The notes: generated from the letters alone by a model not told the origin. Numbered from the stretch's first letter, positions 19,208 to 29,262 are shown. The stretch is DNA of 64,000 bases from Desulfitobacterium chlororespirans DSM 11544 (GCF_900143285.1 NZ_FRDN01000005.1:157362-221361), one strand, 5' to 3'. Numbers and translations are program-made.

Positions 19208-19420
19208 ATGAAAGGAATTATCGATCGTTTTGAAGGTGAGTTTGCGGTGGTTGAACAAGAGGATCGGGTTATCATCAATGTTCCCCGTCATGTTCTGCCC
19301 AGAGAAGCGAAGGAAGGGGACATTTTGATTTTAAGCAATGGAGAGTATCAGATTGACCCTTCCGAAACGGCCAAAAGGAAAAAAAGAATTGAAGAATTAA
19401 GTCGAGAATTGTGGGAATAG
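19208..19420 (+). CDS. DUF3006 domain protein
   Basis: A 70-residue protein: GIIDRFEGEFAVVEQEDR, then VPRHVLPREAKEGDIL, the complete DUF3006 pattern of a small beta-barrel-like domain. These proteins are regularly encoded after ComEC-like MBL lipoproteins; their role is unknown. The ATG at 19208 follows aaaggagttgcc. Confidence 0.88.
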   Translation: MKGIIDRFEGEFAVVEQEDRVIINVPRHVLPREAKEGDILILSNGEYQIDPSETAKRKKRIEELSRELWE

Positions 19421-19524
19421 ATAATTTCTTAGGAGTTAAACAGAAAAAATTTAAAGATTTTCACAAAATCATCACAACCATCCTGTATAATGGTTTTGAG
19501 TTGTTTGTGTAATAGGAGGTAAGT

Positions 19525-20931
19525 ATGCGGCCTGTGAAAATCAAGCTAGAGCCAAAAATCTGGATTGAATCCTTGAATAAATTACCATGGAAGTCTCCCA
19601 AAATGATTGGCGGAGCCTTAGCCGTCCTACTGGCTCTGGGAGGCGGAGGATATTATCTTAATACCACAGCTCCTGCGGCCTATGTAGTCGTTAATGGTGA
19701 AACGGTAGGTATTGTGGAAAGCGTCAACAGCGGAGAAAAGCTGCTGGAGCAAGTCCTTGAAGAAGAAGGAGCGGCTGTCGGAGAGATCGCCAAGACCCAT
19801 GATCAAATCGAATATAATACGGCGCGAATTGATAATGGCTATACTCCCTTAACCAAAGAAGAGCTTAAAGGCAAACTATCCTATTTTATTGAAGCGGTGG
19901 AATTAAAAATCGCCGATCATCCCATGTTCACCTTAGCGAGCCAAACGGAAGCGGATAAGCTTTTAAAAGCCTACGAGGAAATGTACGTCAAAGAAGATGA
20001 GAACAATAAATTGACGGCGGTAACCTTTGAAGAAGAGGTTAAAATTCAAGATGTAGAAGCTTTGCCTGAAGCGATTACCACCGTGGCTGAAGCCTTGGAG
20101 GTGCTGAAACAGGGCAATGTGCAAAAAGAAGAGTATGTGGTGGAAGAAAACGATTCCTGGTGGTTGATCGCCCGCAAGAATGACTTGAAAACCGTGGAAG
20201 TCCTTGCCGCTAACCCCGGGGCAACCCTCGATACCATCATTAAGCCCGGAGAAAAGATCACGATTGAGAAGGTCAGCCCTTATCTTACCGTCGTCTTTGA
20301 GGGAACCAAGACGGCTACAGAAACCATACCCTTTGATGTGGAGACCAAGGTCGACAGTAAATTAGCCAGTGGTACATCGAAAGTTACCAAAGCCGGAGCC
20401 GACGGTGAAAAGGTTGTTACATACTCGTATGTGCAGAAGAATGATAAAATTGTCACAAGGACTATTGTGGATGAGAAAGTGACTAAGGAAGCGGTATCCC
20501 AAGTGGTGACTAAGGGACCTCAACGTGTTCAGGTAGCCAGCGCTTCCCGGGGTAGCGGTTTAGTGCCGGCCTTAGTAAGACCTTACGGAGGCTATGTCAG
20601 TTCCTATTATGGATACCGTGGCAGCGAATTCCATACGGGCATTGATTATGCAGGATCCACCGGTGATCCCTTTGTGGCTGCGGCCGCCGGGACAGTCGTC
20701 TCGGCAGGCAGGCAAGGCAACTATGGGAACTGCATTTTGGTTGACCATGGTAATGGCATCCAAACCCGTTATGCTCATGCTTCCAAAATACTGGTTAATG
20801 TGGGACAATCCGTTTCTCAGGGTGAGACCATTGGTTTGGTCGGTTCCACAGGCCGGTCCACAGGTTCCCACCTTCATTTTGAAATCATCGTCAATGGCGA
20901 TACCGTAAATCCTGCCAACTACGTGAGATAA
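19525..20931 (+). CDS. M23 family peptidoglycan endopeptidase with LysM and G5 domains
   Basis: A 468-residue envelope protein. Residues 30-48 are a membrane anchor (GGALAVLLALGGGGYYL). A region of unknown type follows (50-195), then a LysM domain (about 205-253, ending at IKPGEKITIE), a G5-type domain (about 255-330), and the M23 lysostaphin-like catalytic domain. The metal ligands are in FHTGIDYAG (about 368-372) and SHLHFEII (about 448). It cleaves peptide cross-links during growth or spore development. The start is the ATG at 19525 after ataggaggt; TATAAT at 19486-19491 is a probable -10 box. Confidence 0.93.
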   Translation: MRPVKIKLEPKIWIESLNKLPWKSPKMIGGALAVLLALGGGGYYLNTTAPAAYVVVNGETVGIVESVNSGEKLLEQVLEEEGAAVGEIAKTHDQIEYNTARIDNGYTPLTKEELKGKLSYFIEAVELKIADHPMFTLASQTEADKLLKAYEEMYVKEDENNKLTAVTFEEEVKIQDVEALPEAITTVAEALEVLKQGNVQKEEYVVEENDSWWLIARKNDLKTVEVLAANPGATLDTIIKPGEKITIEKVSPYLTVVFEGTKTATETIPFDVETKVDSKLASGTSKVTKAGADGEKVVTYSYVQKNDKIVTRTIVDEKVTKEAVSQVVTKGPQRVQVASASRGSGLVPALVRPYGGYVSSYYGYRGSEFHTGIDYAGSTGDPFVAAAAGTVVSAGRQGNYGNCILVDHGNGIQTRYAHASKILVNVGQSVSQGETIGLVGSTGRSTGSHLHFEIIVNGDTVNPANYVR

Positions 20932-20959
20932 TACGGAGTGTTAGTTGCTCGGAGGGAAT

Positions 20960-21865
20960 ATGACGAAGATTGAAAGGGTCTTAGCAATGATAGATGGGGA
21001 GGCGGTGGATAAGCTTCCCAAGGGGGAGTTTTTTGTTGAGGATGGCCTGGTTGCCGAACTTCTTCAACGGTCATCCTTCCCAAGCCCGCCGCCCCTTGAC
21101 CTTGAGGCAAGGATTAAGGCCTGTGAATTATTAGGCCTTGATGCCCTTGTTTTTATGGCTGATCCCCAAAATCCGGGTAAACCATGGGCGGAACTGCAAC
21201 ATTGGCAAGAGGAAAGTGATTTTTTCCTCTTTGCTTTGCTTGACGGTCCTTTTCAGGGTGTGGGACATGGTTATGCCGATTTTACAGCTTTCCTAATGGA
21301 TACAGTGAGGGATAAGGAAAAAATCGAAGAGCTTGTCAAGGAGTCGATGCAAAGGAGTCTGGAGCTGGGCAGGGAGGCTATCGCTGCCGGTGCTCAGGGG
21401 ATTTTGATCGCAGATGATATCGCCTATAACCATGGACTATATATTTCCCCCCGGATTATGCGGGAGATATTTTTTCCGTATCTTAAGGAACTCCTGCAGA
21501 GTTTGAGCCGCACATCCCGGGAATTGGCAGGGAGAGAGCTGCCGATCTTCTTTCATTCAGATGGGGATATCCGGCTTATTCTCCAGGATTTAAAGGAAAT
21601 GGGCTTTAAGGGGATTCATTCCTTGGAGTCTGTCATGGATCTTGCTGAAGTAAGAGAGGCAGTAGGCAGGGATATGTGTCTTATGGGCGGGTATGGGCTG
21701 GACTGGTTTGAGGCCGGAGGAGTCCCTAAGGTGAATGAATTACTAAGGACGGTCCTGCCTGGGAGCTATATCTTTGGCAGCAGTGCCGGAATCCTTGATG
21801 AGAATCTTTCCCCTGGGGCAGTCCTGGAGGTATATCGTTATGTTGATGGGCTAAAGTGTGTTTGA
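20960..21865 (+). CDS. Uroporphyrinogen decarboxylase family protein (MtaA/CmuA-like)
   Basis: A 301-residue protein of the UroD superfamily; features include GILIADDIAYNHGLYISPR and the metal-type FFHSDGDIRLIL. Some members are corrinoid:CoM-type methyltransferases, and others demethylate small methylated compounds. It is on the short side for a true HemE and lacks the N-terminal arginine-rich substrate motif, so HemE is unlikely. The ATG at 20960 has ggaggg at the right distance. No corrinoid protein is adjacent, so the methyl donor is unknown. Confidence 0.85.
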   Translation: MTKIERVLAMIDGEAVDKLPKGEFFVEDGLVAELLQRSSFPSPPPLDLEARIKACELLGLDALVFMADPQNPGKPWAELQHWQEESDFFLFALLDGPFQGVGHGYADFTAFLMDTVRDKEKIEELVKESMQRSLELGREAIAAGAQGILIADDIAYNHGLYISPRIMREIFFPYLKELLQSLSRTSRELAGRELPIFFHSDGDIRLILQDLKEMGFKGIHSLESVMDLAEVREAVGRDMCLMGGYGLDWFEAGGVPKVNELLRTVLPGSYIFGSSAGILDENLSPGAVLEVYRYVDGLKCV

Positions 21866-21888
21866 TATATGAAGAAGACCATAGAAAG

Positions 21889-21934
21889 AGGGCTGACTTG
21901 CAGGATTGGAAGATCCTAAAGTCAGCCCTTTTTG
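21889..21934 (+). terminator. Rho-independent terminator
   Basis: The stem agggctgact / agtcagccct with an internal ggat/atcc pairing, followed by five T. Closes the UroD-family transcript; the convergent MarR gene ends at 21956. Confidence 0.85.
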
Positions 21935-21955
21935 GGTAAGTAATGATTAATTTCA

Positions 21956-22405
21956 CTAGTTAAGAGTGGAAAGATTATCGATGACCTTGTCTAAGACTTT
22001 GATACAAACTGTTAAATCCTCGAGGTCGATCCCTTGAGTGGTTTCTTCGTTTGTTTTGTCTCCCATAGCCATAAGTCCATCTTTAAGATTTCTTCCGGTC
22101 TCCGTAAGATAAATGAGATTCGTCCGCCGATCATGAGGATGCCTGGTTCTGACCACCAGGTTATGTTTCTCCATGGTGTTGATGATTCTGGAAACGCTGG
22201 GCTCATCTTTATTGCTGCTCAGAGCTAAACTGTTTTGGGTCTGGCCGTCTTCGCGCCATAAATAGAGGAGTAATCTCCATTGTTCTATTGTAACTTCAAA
22301 ATCATGTTCTCTGAAGTTGTGACTCAATCGCTGTGCAATAAGACGTGCTGCCTTATTCAGATGAAACCCGAACGATCTTGCGGTATATTCATGAAACGTT
22401 GGCAT
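21956..22405 (-). CDS. MarR family transcriptional regulator
   Basis: A 149-residue winged-helix repressor. Typical features are IEQWRLLLYLWREDGQTQNS, the recognition helix DEPSVSRIINTMEKHNLVVR and the wing RHPHDRRTNLIYLTETGR. No redox cysteines are evident. The start is at 22405, with a weak ribosome site; the upstream promoter carries an 11-bp palindrome that fits autoregulation. Its target beyond itself is not clear; the neighbouring genes face the other way. Confidence 0.9.
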   Translation of the reverse strand: MPTFHEYTARSFGFHLNKAARLIAQRLSHNFREHDFEVTIEQWRLLLYLWREDGQTQNSLALSSNKDEPSVSRIINTMEKHNLVVRTRHPHDRRTNLIYLTETGRNLKDGLMAMGDKTNEETTQGIDLEDLTVCIKVLDKVIDNLSTLN

Positions 22406-22439
22406 AATAAAACCTCACAATATTGTTCCTTATGGCTCT

Positions 22440-22476
22440 ATCATACCTATTTTTTGTTGCATAAGCAAGTAACTTG
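22440..22476 (-). promoter_or_regulatory. Promoter and operator of the MarR gene
   Basis: On the minus strand TTGCTT (22463-22468) and TATGAT (22440-22445) are 17 bp apart. The palindrome caagt-a-acttg (22466-22476) overlaps the -35 box, a likely MarR site. Confidence 0.55.
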
Positions 22477-22667
22477 TGAATAAATTCATAGAAAGTTAAC
22501 ATTTATTTTTTATATAGCATAAATAATAATATTTAATATAGCTAAAGATTAATATATTATTTTTTATAATTAGAATAAACCCTTTTTAATAATTTATAAA
22601 AGATTAGAATTAAATAGAAGAATAGGCGGATTGAAAGGCAACGAAGGCGAAGGAAAAGAGATCGTAT

Positions 22668-22702
22668 ATAAAAAGAACTCTGAGTCATGGCTCAAAGTTC
22701 TT
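22668..22702 (-). terminator. Rho-independent terminator of the zinc-ribbon gene
   Basis: Read on the minus strand, aagaactttgag pairs with ctcagagttctt (one mismatch) and is followed by a T-run. The rest of the 22406-22667 spacer is very AT-rich and I see no gene in it. Confidence 0.75.
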
Positions 22703-22724
22703 CATTGACGATGTATGCTATAGA

Positions 22725-23033
22725 TTACCAGTTGTTGCGCTTACGAGGGGTGTAGCAATCACGGCAATATACAGGTTTGTCACCCGTAGGTTGAAAAGGA
22801 ACTGTAGTTTCTTTTCCGCAGGATGAACAAGTAGCTGGGAACATTTCCCGTTGTGGGCGGGAAGAATATCCACCACCACCGTTACGACTTTGAGCTTTTC
22901 TGGCAGAGCGGCAGGAAGGGCAACGGCCAGGCTCATTTGTAAAGCCTTTTTCTGCGTAGAATTCTTGCTCTGAAGCAGAGAAGACGAATTCAGCGCCACA
23001 ATCTTTACAGGATAGAACTTTGTCTTCAAACAT
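22725..23033 (-). CDS. Zinc-ribbon domain protein
   Basis: A 102-residue protein with several CxxC pairs: LSCKDCGAEFVF, RCPSCRSARKAQ, TCSSCGKETTV, then VYCRDCYTPRK. This is the small clostridial zinc-ribbon protein (probable zinc-trace-element / CxxC-CxxC type) with an RNA- or DNA-binding-like basic C-terminus (RKRNNW). The ATG at 23033 follows a strong ggagg 10 bases before it; the longer frame up to 23207 would read through the leader. Function unknown; transcription ends at the hairpin at 22668. Confidence 0.85.
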   Translation of the reverse strand: MFEDKVLSCKDCGAEFVFSASEQEFYAEKGFTNEPGRCPSCRSARKAQSRNGGGGYSSRPQREMFPATCSSCGKETTVPFQPTGDKPVYCRDCYTPRKRNNW

Positions 23034-23207
23034 TTGAAAAAAACCTCCAAGATTTAAATTCCACCCGTCGTATGGGAAGTGTCCTGCTCCCCAAAGCCAC
23101 AGGCAATCGAGAAGGTTTTCATCCACAAGAACTAACGAGTTTCTTCCATTATACCTAATCTTTGCAAGGTAGTCAATAATTGTATAGAATAGTTTCAATA
23201 TAATCAA
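23034..23207 (-). other. Long leader of the zinc-ribbon gene
   Basis: About 170 bases between the divergent start regions and the zinc-ribbon ATG. It includes a stretch of mixed composition (roughly 23050-23150 on the minus strand) that is less AT-rich than its surroundings and could fold, but I cannot assign a known riboswitch or thermosensor class. Confidence 0.35.
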
Positions 23208-23234
23208 TCTTTAAAATGACCTGATATATATTCG

Positions 23235-23289
23235 ATTGTCACCTTTTTGGTATGATTTGGTGACAATTGGATACAGGGAGTGATATAAT
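23235..23289 (+). promoter_or_regulatory. Promoter and inverted repeat for the XRE regulator
   Basis: The arms attgtcacc (23235-23243) and ggtgacaat (23259-23267) are perfect inverted repeats. The right arm contains gtgaca, a -35-like box, and TATAAT follows at 23284-23289 with an 18-bp spacer. Autorepression by the XRE protein is likely. Confidence 0.6.
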
Positions 23290-23345
23290 TATTAAGTTAA
23301 TTATTAGAAACATTTTCTTTATTCAACCAAAAAGAGGTGCTGAAA

Positions 23346-23681
23346 TTGGTCGATTTAGGCCATTATATCTGGGCTCAGCGAGTGGCGCGTAAAATCTCTC
23401 TGCGCAAACTTGCGGAGCTTGCCCGGCTGAGCCATACGGAGATTTATCGTTTGGAAAATGGGGAGCGGAAGCATCCCTCACCCTGCGTACTGAAATCGAT
23501 TGCTCTCGCTCTGGATTTAAGCTATAACGAACTGATGAAAGTAGCGGGGTATCTGGAAGATAGTTCACTTAATGAAGGTCATCCACAAAAAATCGATTGT
23601 GGAGATCTTTCGCAAAATGAAATTGAGGAGGTGGAGAGGTTTATTGAATATCTGCGTTATAAGCGTGCCAAGACGCAATAA
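23346..23681 (+). CDS. XRE family helix-turn-helix regulator
   Basis: A 111-residue regulator with an HTH_3 domain at the N-terminus: RKISLRKLAELARLSHTEIY then RLENGERKHPSP. The C-terminal half ends in EIEEVERFIEYLRYKRAK, which resembles the dimerisation or protein-contact helix of SinR-like proteins. TTG at 23346 is 7 bases after gaggtg and is preferred over the GTG at 23337, which overlaps the ribosome site. The DUF1538 membrane gene starts 29 bases downstream, so the regulator may control it. Confidence 0.85.
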   Translation: MVDLGHYIWAQRVARKISLRKLAELARLSHTEIYRLENGERKHPSPCVLKSIALALDLSYNELMKVAGYLEDSSLNEGHPQKIDCGDLSQNEIEEVERFIEYLRYKRAKTQ

Positions 23682-23710
23682 GACATAGATAGAAGGGTAG
23701 TGAAGTTTAT

Positions 23711-25204
23711 TTGAATGTACTTTTAGAGAAATTAAAAGAAGTCTTAATATCTGTCGTCCCGATTATCATTCTTGTGTTGGTTCTAAATTTCACAATTATT
23801 CCCATGGAACCTTTATTGGTCTTCCGCTTTCTTCTCGGGGCATTATTGATCGTTTTGGGGTTGGCTATTTTCCTTTTTGGGGTGGATATAGGAATTAGTA
23901 AAATAGGTACTCTGATGGGAGGAGCGTTAACAAAGAGCAACAGATTGTGGATTGTTGTGGTGGCAGGCTTGCTCCTGGGATTTTTTATATCCATCGCTGA
24001 ACCTGATCTGCATATTCTTGCCGGGCAAGTGGATATCGTTACTTCAGGGGTTATATCAAAGCTGAGTATTGTTGTTGTGGTTTCTATTGGCATTGCTGTT
24101 ATGCTCACAAGCGGCTTAGTCCGAATAATATATAATATTCCGCTGTATAAATTACTCACGGTTCTCTATTTATTCATCCTCGGCCTGAGTTTTTTCACGT
24201 CCTCGGAATTTCTGGCCATTTCCTTTGATGCTTCCGGGGCAACTACCGGTGCCTTGACTGTACCTTTCATGCTGGCTCTGGCTTTGGGGGTCTCGTCCTT
24301 GAAAAAAGATGGCAAGGCTTCGGAAAAGGACAGCTTCGGTCTTGTAGCCGTTACTTCAACCGGTGCCATCATTGCCGTTATGATTATGAGCATCCTCTCC
24401 AAGCAGGATGAGATAACAGGGAGCCTTCAGGAATCCGTGCAGACCTCATCCTCTCTTTTGGCGCCATTTATTGACAAGCTTCCTGTCATAGCTTTTGAAA
24501 TCTTCGTCGCCTTACTGCCCATTATCCTGCTGTTTTTTGTTTTTCAAAAAGTTTCCTTTAAAATATCGCCAAAGGCTTACCGCAAAGTATTAAAGGGGTT
24601 GGTGTATACTTTTGTCGGTTTGGTTCTGTTTCTGACAGGGGTTAATGCGGGTTTTATGGAGGTTGGCAGCAGAATTGGCTATAATGTGGCCCTTTTAGAT
24701 AATAAATGGATCATTATCGCTATCGGCTTTATTCTCGGCCTGGTGGTCATTTTGGCAGAGCCTGCAGTTTATGTCTTGACACATCAAATAGAAGATGTTA
24801 CAAGTGGATATGTAAAGAGGCCGGTTGTTTTGATAGCACTTTCCATTGGCGTCGCTTTTGCGGTTTCATTATCGATGATTCGAATCCTGATCCCAGGACT
24901 TCAGCTGTGGCATTTCCTTTTGCCGGGTTATGTGGTCTCCATTCTTATGATGTATTTCGTGCCGAAATTATTTGTGGGCATGGCTTTTGATGCGGGGGGA
25001 GTCGCCTCCGGGCCCATGACGGCAACCTTTATCCTGGCTTTTGCTCAAGGTGCAGCCGAGGCTATCGAAGGGGCTAATGTCATGGTGGATGGTTTCGGAG
25101 TAATTGCCATGGTTGCCATGACTCCGATTATCGCTTTACAAACTTTAGGTTTTATTTTTAAAATGAAATCGGTAAAGGAAGGATTAAAGGAAAATGAAGC
25201 TTAG
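23711..25204 (+). CDS. DUF1538 membrane protein (two tandem copies)
   Basis: A 497-residue integral membrane protein with about twelve hydrophobic segments. Two DUF1538 repeats are visible: each holds a FLFGVDIGISKIG / FLTGVNAGFMEVGS strand-helix pattern and a GAL-type FDA-GGVASGP/FDASGATTGA motif (around residues 175 and 425). DUF1538 proteins have been reported to act as Na+/K+-H+ antiporters in some bacteria. The start is a TTG at 23711 with a weak ribosome site. The last 11 bases overlap the P-II-like gene, so the two proteins work together. Confidence 0.88.
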   Translation: MNVLLEKLKEVLISVVPIIILVLVLNFTIIPMEPLLVFRFLLGALLIVLGLAIFLFGVDIGISKIGTLMGGALTKSNRLWIVVVAGLLLGFFISIAEPDLHILAGQVDIVTSGVISKLSIVVVVSIGIAVMLTSGLVRIIYNIPLYKLLTVLYLFILGLSFFTSSEFLAISFDASGATTGALTVPFMLALALGVSSLKKDGKASEKDSFGLVAVTSTGAIIAVMIMSILSKQDEITGSLQESVQTSSSLLAPFIDKLPVIAFEIFVALLPIILLFFVFQKVSFKISPKAYRKVLKGLVYTFVGLVLFLTGVNAGFMEVGSRIGYNVALLDNKWIIIAIGFILGLVVILAEPAVYVLTHQIEDVTSGYVKRPVVLIALSIGVAFAVSLSMIRILIPGLQLWHFLLPGYVVSILMMYFVPKLFVGMAFDAGGVASGPMTATFILAFAQGAAEAIEGANVMVDGFGVIAMVAMTPIIALQTLGFIFKMKSVKEGLKENEA

Positions 25205-25859
25205 CTCTGATGGAAAGGAATTTGAGTTAATTTGCTTCGTCGTCAATTTTGGCGTTGGCAGCAAAGTAATCAAACTTGCCAAACAGTGTGGAATATCCGG
25301 AGGAACGATTTTCTTAGGGCGAGGCACGGTCAATAATCCGATTCTAAAGTTTTTGGATTTGACGGATATCCGCAAAGAAATTGTGCTGATGCTCGGAGAA
25401 AAAAGCACAGCTGAGTACGCTTTAGAAGTGATTAATGAAAAATTGGCGCTGCATAAACCGAATCACGGCATTGCCTTTACATGTATGGTGAGGGGCTATG
25501 TCGGCCGCCAGTTTTCCTTTCGCAGTGAACAAGAAAGTCGAGGTGCAGAAATTCCTATGTATCACGCCATTTATACCGTAGTGGACAGAGGTAAGGCTGA
25601 AGAAGTCATGGAGGCAGCGACGCAGGCCGGCTCAAGAGGCGGAACCATCATCAATGCCCGCGGCTCAGGAATTCACGAGACCCATACCTTGTTCTCCATG
25701 GCTATCGAACCGGAAAAAGAAATTGTCATGATCTTAGCAGAAAGCAAAACCACAGAGGCTATTGTCACTGCTATACGCAATGAACTTCATATTAATGAAC
25801 CGGGGAACGGGATCATTTTTGTTCTCGATGTGACTCAGACTTATGGATTAAGGCAGTAG
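25194..25859 (+). CDS. Tandem P-II-like protein paired with DUF1538
   Basis: A 221-residue cytoplasmic protein with two P-II (GlnB-like) domains: residues about 8-108 and 115-218. Each has the signature of the nucleotide-binding fold: GISGGTIFLGRGTVNNP in the first and GSRGGTIINARGSGIHET in the second, plus a T-loop-like region. Domain fusion is unusual for P-II, which is normally a trimer of one-domain subunits. Because it overlaps the DUF1538 gene, it probably gates that transporter in response to a nucleotide such as ATP, ADP or cyclic dinucleotide. Confidence 0.85.
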   Translation: MKLSSDGKEFELICFVVNFGVGSKVIKLAKQCGISGGTIFLGRGTVNNPILKFLDLTDIRKEIVLMLGEKSTAEYALEVINEKLALHKPNHGIAFTCMVRGYVGRQFSFRSEQESRGAEIPMYHAIYTVVDRGKAEEVMEAATQAGSRGGTIINARGSGIHETHTLFSMAIEPEKEIVMILAESKTTEAIVTAIRNELHINEPGNGIIFVLDVTQTYGLRQ

Positions 25860-25881
25860 CTGCCGGCATAGTATGTGAGCA

Positions 25882-25922
25882 AGGGCTTTCAGCTGAAGCG
25901 TCAGGCTTTAGCTGAAAGCCCT
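25882..25922 (+). terminator. Probable terminator hairpin
   Basis: The 13-bp perfect stem agggctttcagct / agctgaaagccct with a 15-base loop. The downstream T content is modest, so its efficiency is uncertain. Confidence 0.6.
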
Positions 25923-25941
25923 ATTATTGTCAGAGCAGGGT

Positions 25942-25970
25942 TTGACAAAGTATGGAATCCGTATTACATT
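25942..25970 (+). promoter_or_regulatory. Promoter of the Rrf2 regulator gene
   Basis: TTGACA (25942-25947), a 17-bp spacer and TACATT (25965-25970). The spacer region ggaatcc-like sequence could be a regulator site. Confidence 0.55.
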
Positions 25971-26014
25971 TAAACTAAACCCATCTGAATTCTTAAGCTT
26001 GGAGTGTTAAAGGA

Positions 26015-26458
26015 ATGAAAATATCAACAAAAGGCAGATACGGGCTGCGGGCATTACTGGATTTGGCCGTTCATTCCCGAGGAGAACATGTGCCCCTTTC
26101 GAATATTGCTGAACGACAAAATATCTCTGAGAACTATTTAGAGCAGGTTTTTTCCGCATTGCGCAAGGCGGGGATCATTAATAGTGTGAAAGGTGCTCAA
26201 GGCGGTTATGTCTTAGCGGACAGAGTGGCTGAGATTAAAGTCGGCACGATTCTCAGAGTCCTGGAAGGAGACTTATCCGTTGCCAATGAAGAACTGCCTC
26301 AAGAAGGTGGGGTAAGCATCCAGGAGTGTATTCAAGTTAAGGTGTGGGATCAGATGACTGAGCGCATTAATGAATTGGTGGATTCGCTGACCTTAGAGGA
26401 TCTTGTTCACGAATATAATGTGATGAGCGGCCATAGCGGTATCATGTACTATATCTAA
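26015..26458 (+). CDS. Rrf2 family regulator, CymR-like
   Basis: A 147-residue winged-helix protein. The N-terminus (MKISTKGRYGLRALLDLAVH) and the helix NISENYLEQVFSALRKAG are standard Rrf2. Only one cysteine is present (IQECIQ, about 105), not the three that bind Fe-S clusters in IscR or NsrR. Together with the sulfhydrylase gene next door this fits CymR, the cysteine-metabolism regulator that in Bacillus works with CysK. Its start at 26015 is a conservative reading of the family. Confidence 0.85.
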   Translation: MKISTKGRYGLRALLDLAVHSRGEHVPLSNIAERQNISENYLEQVFSALRKAGIINSVKGAQGGYVLADRVAEIKVGTILRVLEGDLSVANEELPQEGGVSIQECIQVKVWDQMTERINELVDSLTLEDLVHEYNVMSGHSGIMYYI

Positions 26459-26461
26459 AGC

Positions 26462-26499
26462 AACAGCCTTCTGAGCTTTTTCAGAAGGTTGTTCTTTAT
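26462..26499 (+). terminator. Rho-independent terminator
   Basis: The stem aacagccttctga / tcagaaggttgtt (one G-U) with a short loop, then ctttattctt. Confidence 0.8.
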
Positions 26500-26572
26500 T
26501 CTTTTCTTGAAAACTGTTAGAATATAGATTAAATAAATAATAAAAAATTATATAATACATCAGGTTTTTCTA

Positions 26573-26601
26573 TTGACAAAAGGGGTCAATGAACTTAAAC
26601 T
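26573..26601 (+). promoter_or_regulatory. Promoter of the sulfhydrylase gene
   Basis: TTGACA (26573-26578) and TAAACT (26596-26601) with 17 bp between. The AT-rich region between -10 and the ATG could hold a CymR site. Confidence 0.5.
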
Positions 26602-26661
26602 TTATTTAAAGTATAGTAAACATATTAGATTACTTTAGGGAATGCGTCAGATTGAGGATAA

Positions 26662-27963
<1,302 letters not shown>

Positions 27964-28009
27964 GCATAGGAAGTGTATTCTTCATGATTCTTGAATAAGG
28001 AAAGAAATT

Positions 28010-28063
28010 GCCCCTGTGCAAATCTGTAAAGGAAGATATACCCTTTCAGAAAGACACAGGGGC
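28010..28063. terminator. Convergent terminator hairpin
   Basis: The arms gcccctgtg (28010-28018) and cacaggggc (28055-28063) form a stem with a long inner loop. It lies between the convergent sulfhydrylase and YeiH-like genes. Confidence 0.6.
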
Positions 28064-28092
28064 GTTCCTTATGATTGGCAATGATGCTGAAT

Positions 28093-29130
28093 TTAAAGTA
28101 TCAGGGTGAAATAAGAAAAGGCGGAAACCAGGACAGAAGCGACGAGCATAGCGAGGAGGGGACGCAGGGCTCTGGAACGCAGGCTGGCTAAATGAACATT
28201 AAGCCCCAATCCAACCATGGCGGCAGCCATTAAAAAGGAGGAGAGGGAGGCAATGGCATTCAAGACGTCTGTGGGTAGAGGGAGATAGGTGCCAATGAGG
28301 CTGGTTAAGATGAAACCTAACAGAAACCAGGGAAAGGAGGCTCCCTGGGTGGAGTCTTCAGTTGCTTTGGTTTGGCGGCGCACCCACCAAAGCAGAATGA
28401 AGCTTACGGGAATAAGGAGGAAGACTCTTGCCAATTTAGCCAGTAAGGAGGCGGTCAAGGCATCGGCTCCCACTGAATTGGCTGCTGCCGCCGCATGAGC
28501 AATCTCATGTAAGGTGATCCCGCTCCAGGTTCCGTATTGGAGGGCGGTTAAGCCCAGATAGGGATAAAGCAGGGTATAGGCGAGGGTAAAAAGGGTACCG
28601 ATTAAGGCGATGATACCCACCCCGATCGCGGTATCCTCGTCCTTTGCTTTGAGGATAGGAGCAACCGCGGCAATAGCCGCCGCCCCGCAGATACCGGTCC
28701 CAATGCCCAGGAGAAGGGACAATTGCATATCACCCTTAAGCCACCTAGACACCAAAAGGGTGGTCAAGACGGCGATGACAATGGTGAAGATCCCCTGAAA
28801 CAAAAGGGAGGGGCCTTGCTGCAGGACCAGATGGATATTCAGGCGAAAGCCATAAAGGATAATTGCAAAGCGCAAAATTTTCTGAGCGGTAAACTGGATG
28901 CCGGGGCGGCATTTTTCTGGATAGCCTAAAGTATTGCGATAAAGAACGGCTATAAAAATCGCACAAAGCATGGCGCCAATTTTGCTGATGCCGGGTAGGT
29001 TAGCTATTCCCGTAGCAAAGGCAGCAACTCCCATAGTGAAAAGTAGTCCTGGCAGGAAGGGAGCGATCGGGAATTTAGCTGAGGGAAATTTTCTTTCTGT
29101 TCTTTCGACTGGATTATTTATGATGGCCAT
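28093..29130 (-). CDS. YeiH family putative sulfate exporter (UPF0324)
   Basis: A 345-residue membrane protein with about ten hydrophobic segments. Family patterns are LGIGTGICGAAAIAAVAPIL and GTWSGITLHEIAHAAAAAN. Homologues (YeiH/PSE family) are proposed sulfate or sulfite exporters, though direct evidence is limited. The start at 29130 follows a taaggag-like ribosome site. The LysR regulator upstream is divergently encoded, the usual YeiE-YeiH pairing. Confidence 0.87.
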   Translation of the reverse strand: MAIINNPVERTERKFPSAKFPIAPFLPGLLFTMGVAAFATGIANLPGISKIGAMLCAIFIAVLYRNTLGYPEKCRPGIQFTAQKILRFAIILYGFRLNIHLVLQQGPSLLFQGIFTIVIAVLTTLLVSRWLKGDMQLSLLLGIGTGICGAAAIAAVAPILKAKDEDTAIGVGIIALIGTLFTLAYTLLYPYLGLTALQYGTWSGITLHEIAHAAAAANSVGADALTASLLAKLARVFLLIPVSFILLWWVRRQTKATEDSTQGASFPWFLLGFILTSLIGTYLPLPTDVLNAIASLSSFLMAAAMVGLGLNVHLASLRSRALRPLLAMLVASVLVSAFSYFTLIL

Positions 29131-29262
29131 GGTATCCTCCTAAGGTAAATATTTAAACGCATTAAAAAACGTATCTCTACTTTAACCTTGGCAAGGAACT
29201 AAACGCAATCCGGATTTGTTATACTATACATAGCGAATGATTATAAACAGGAGGTAGTCCCA

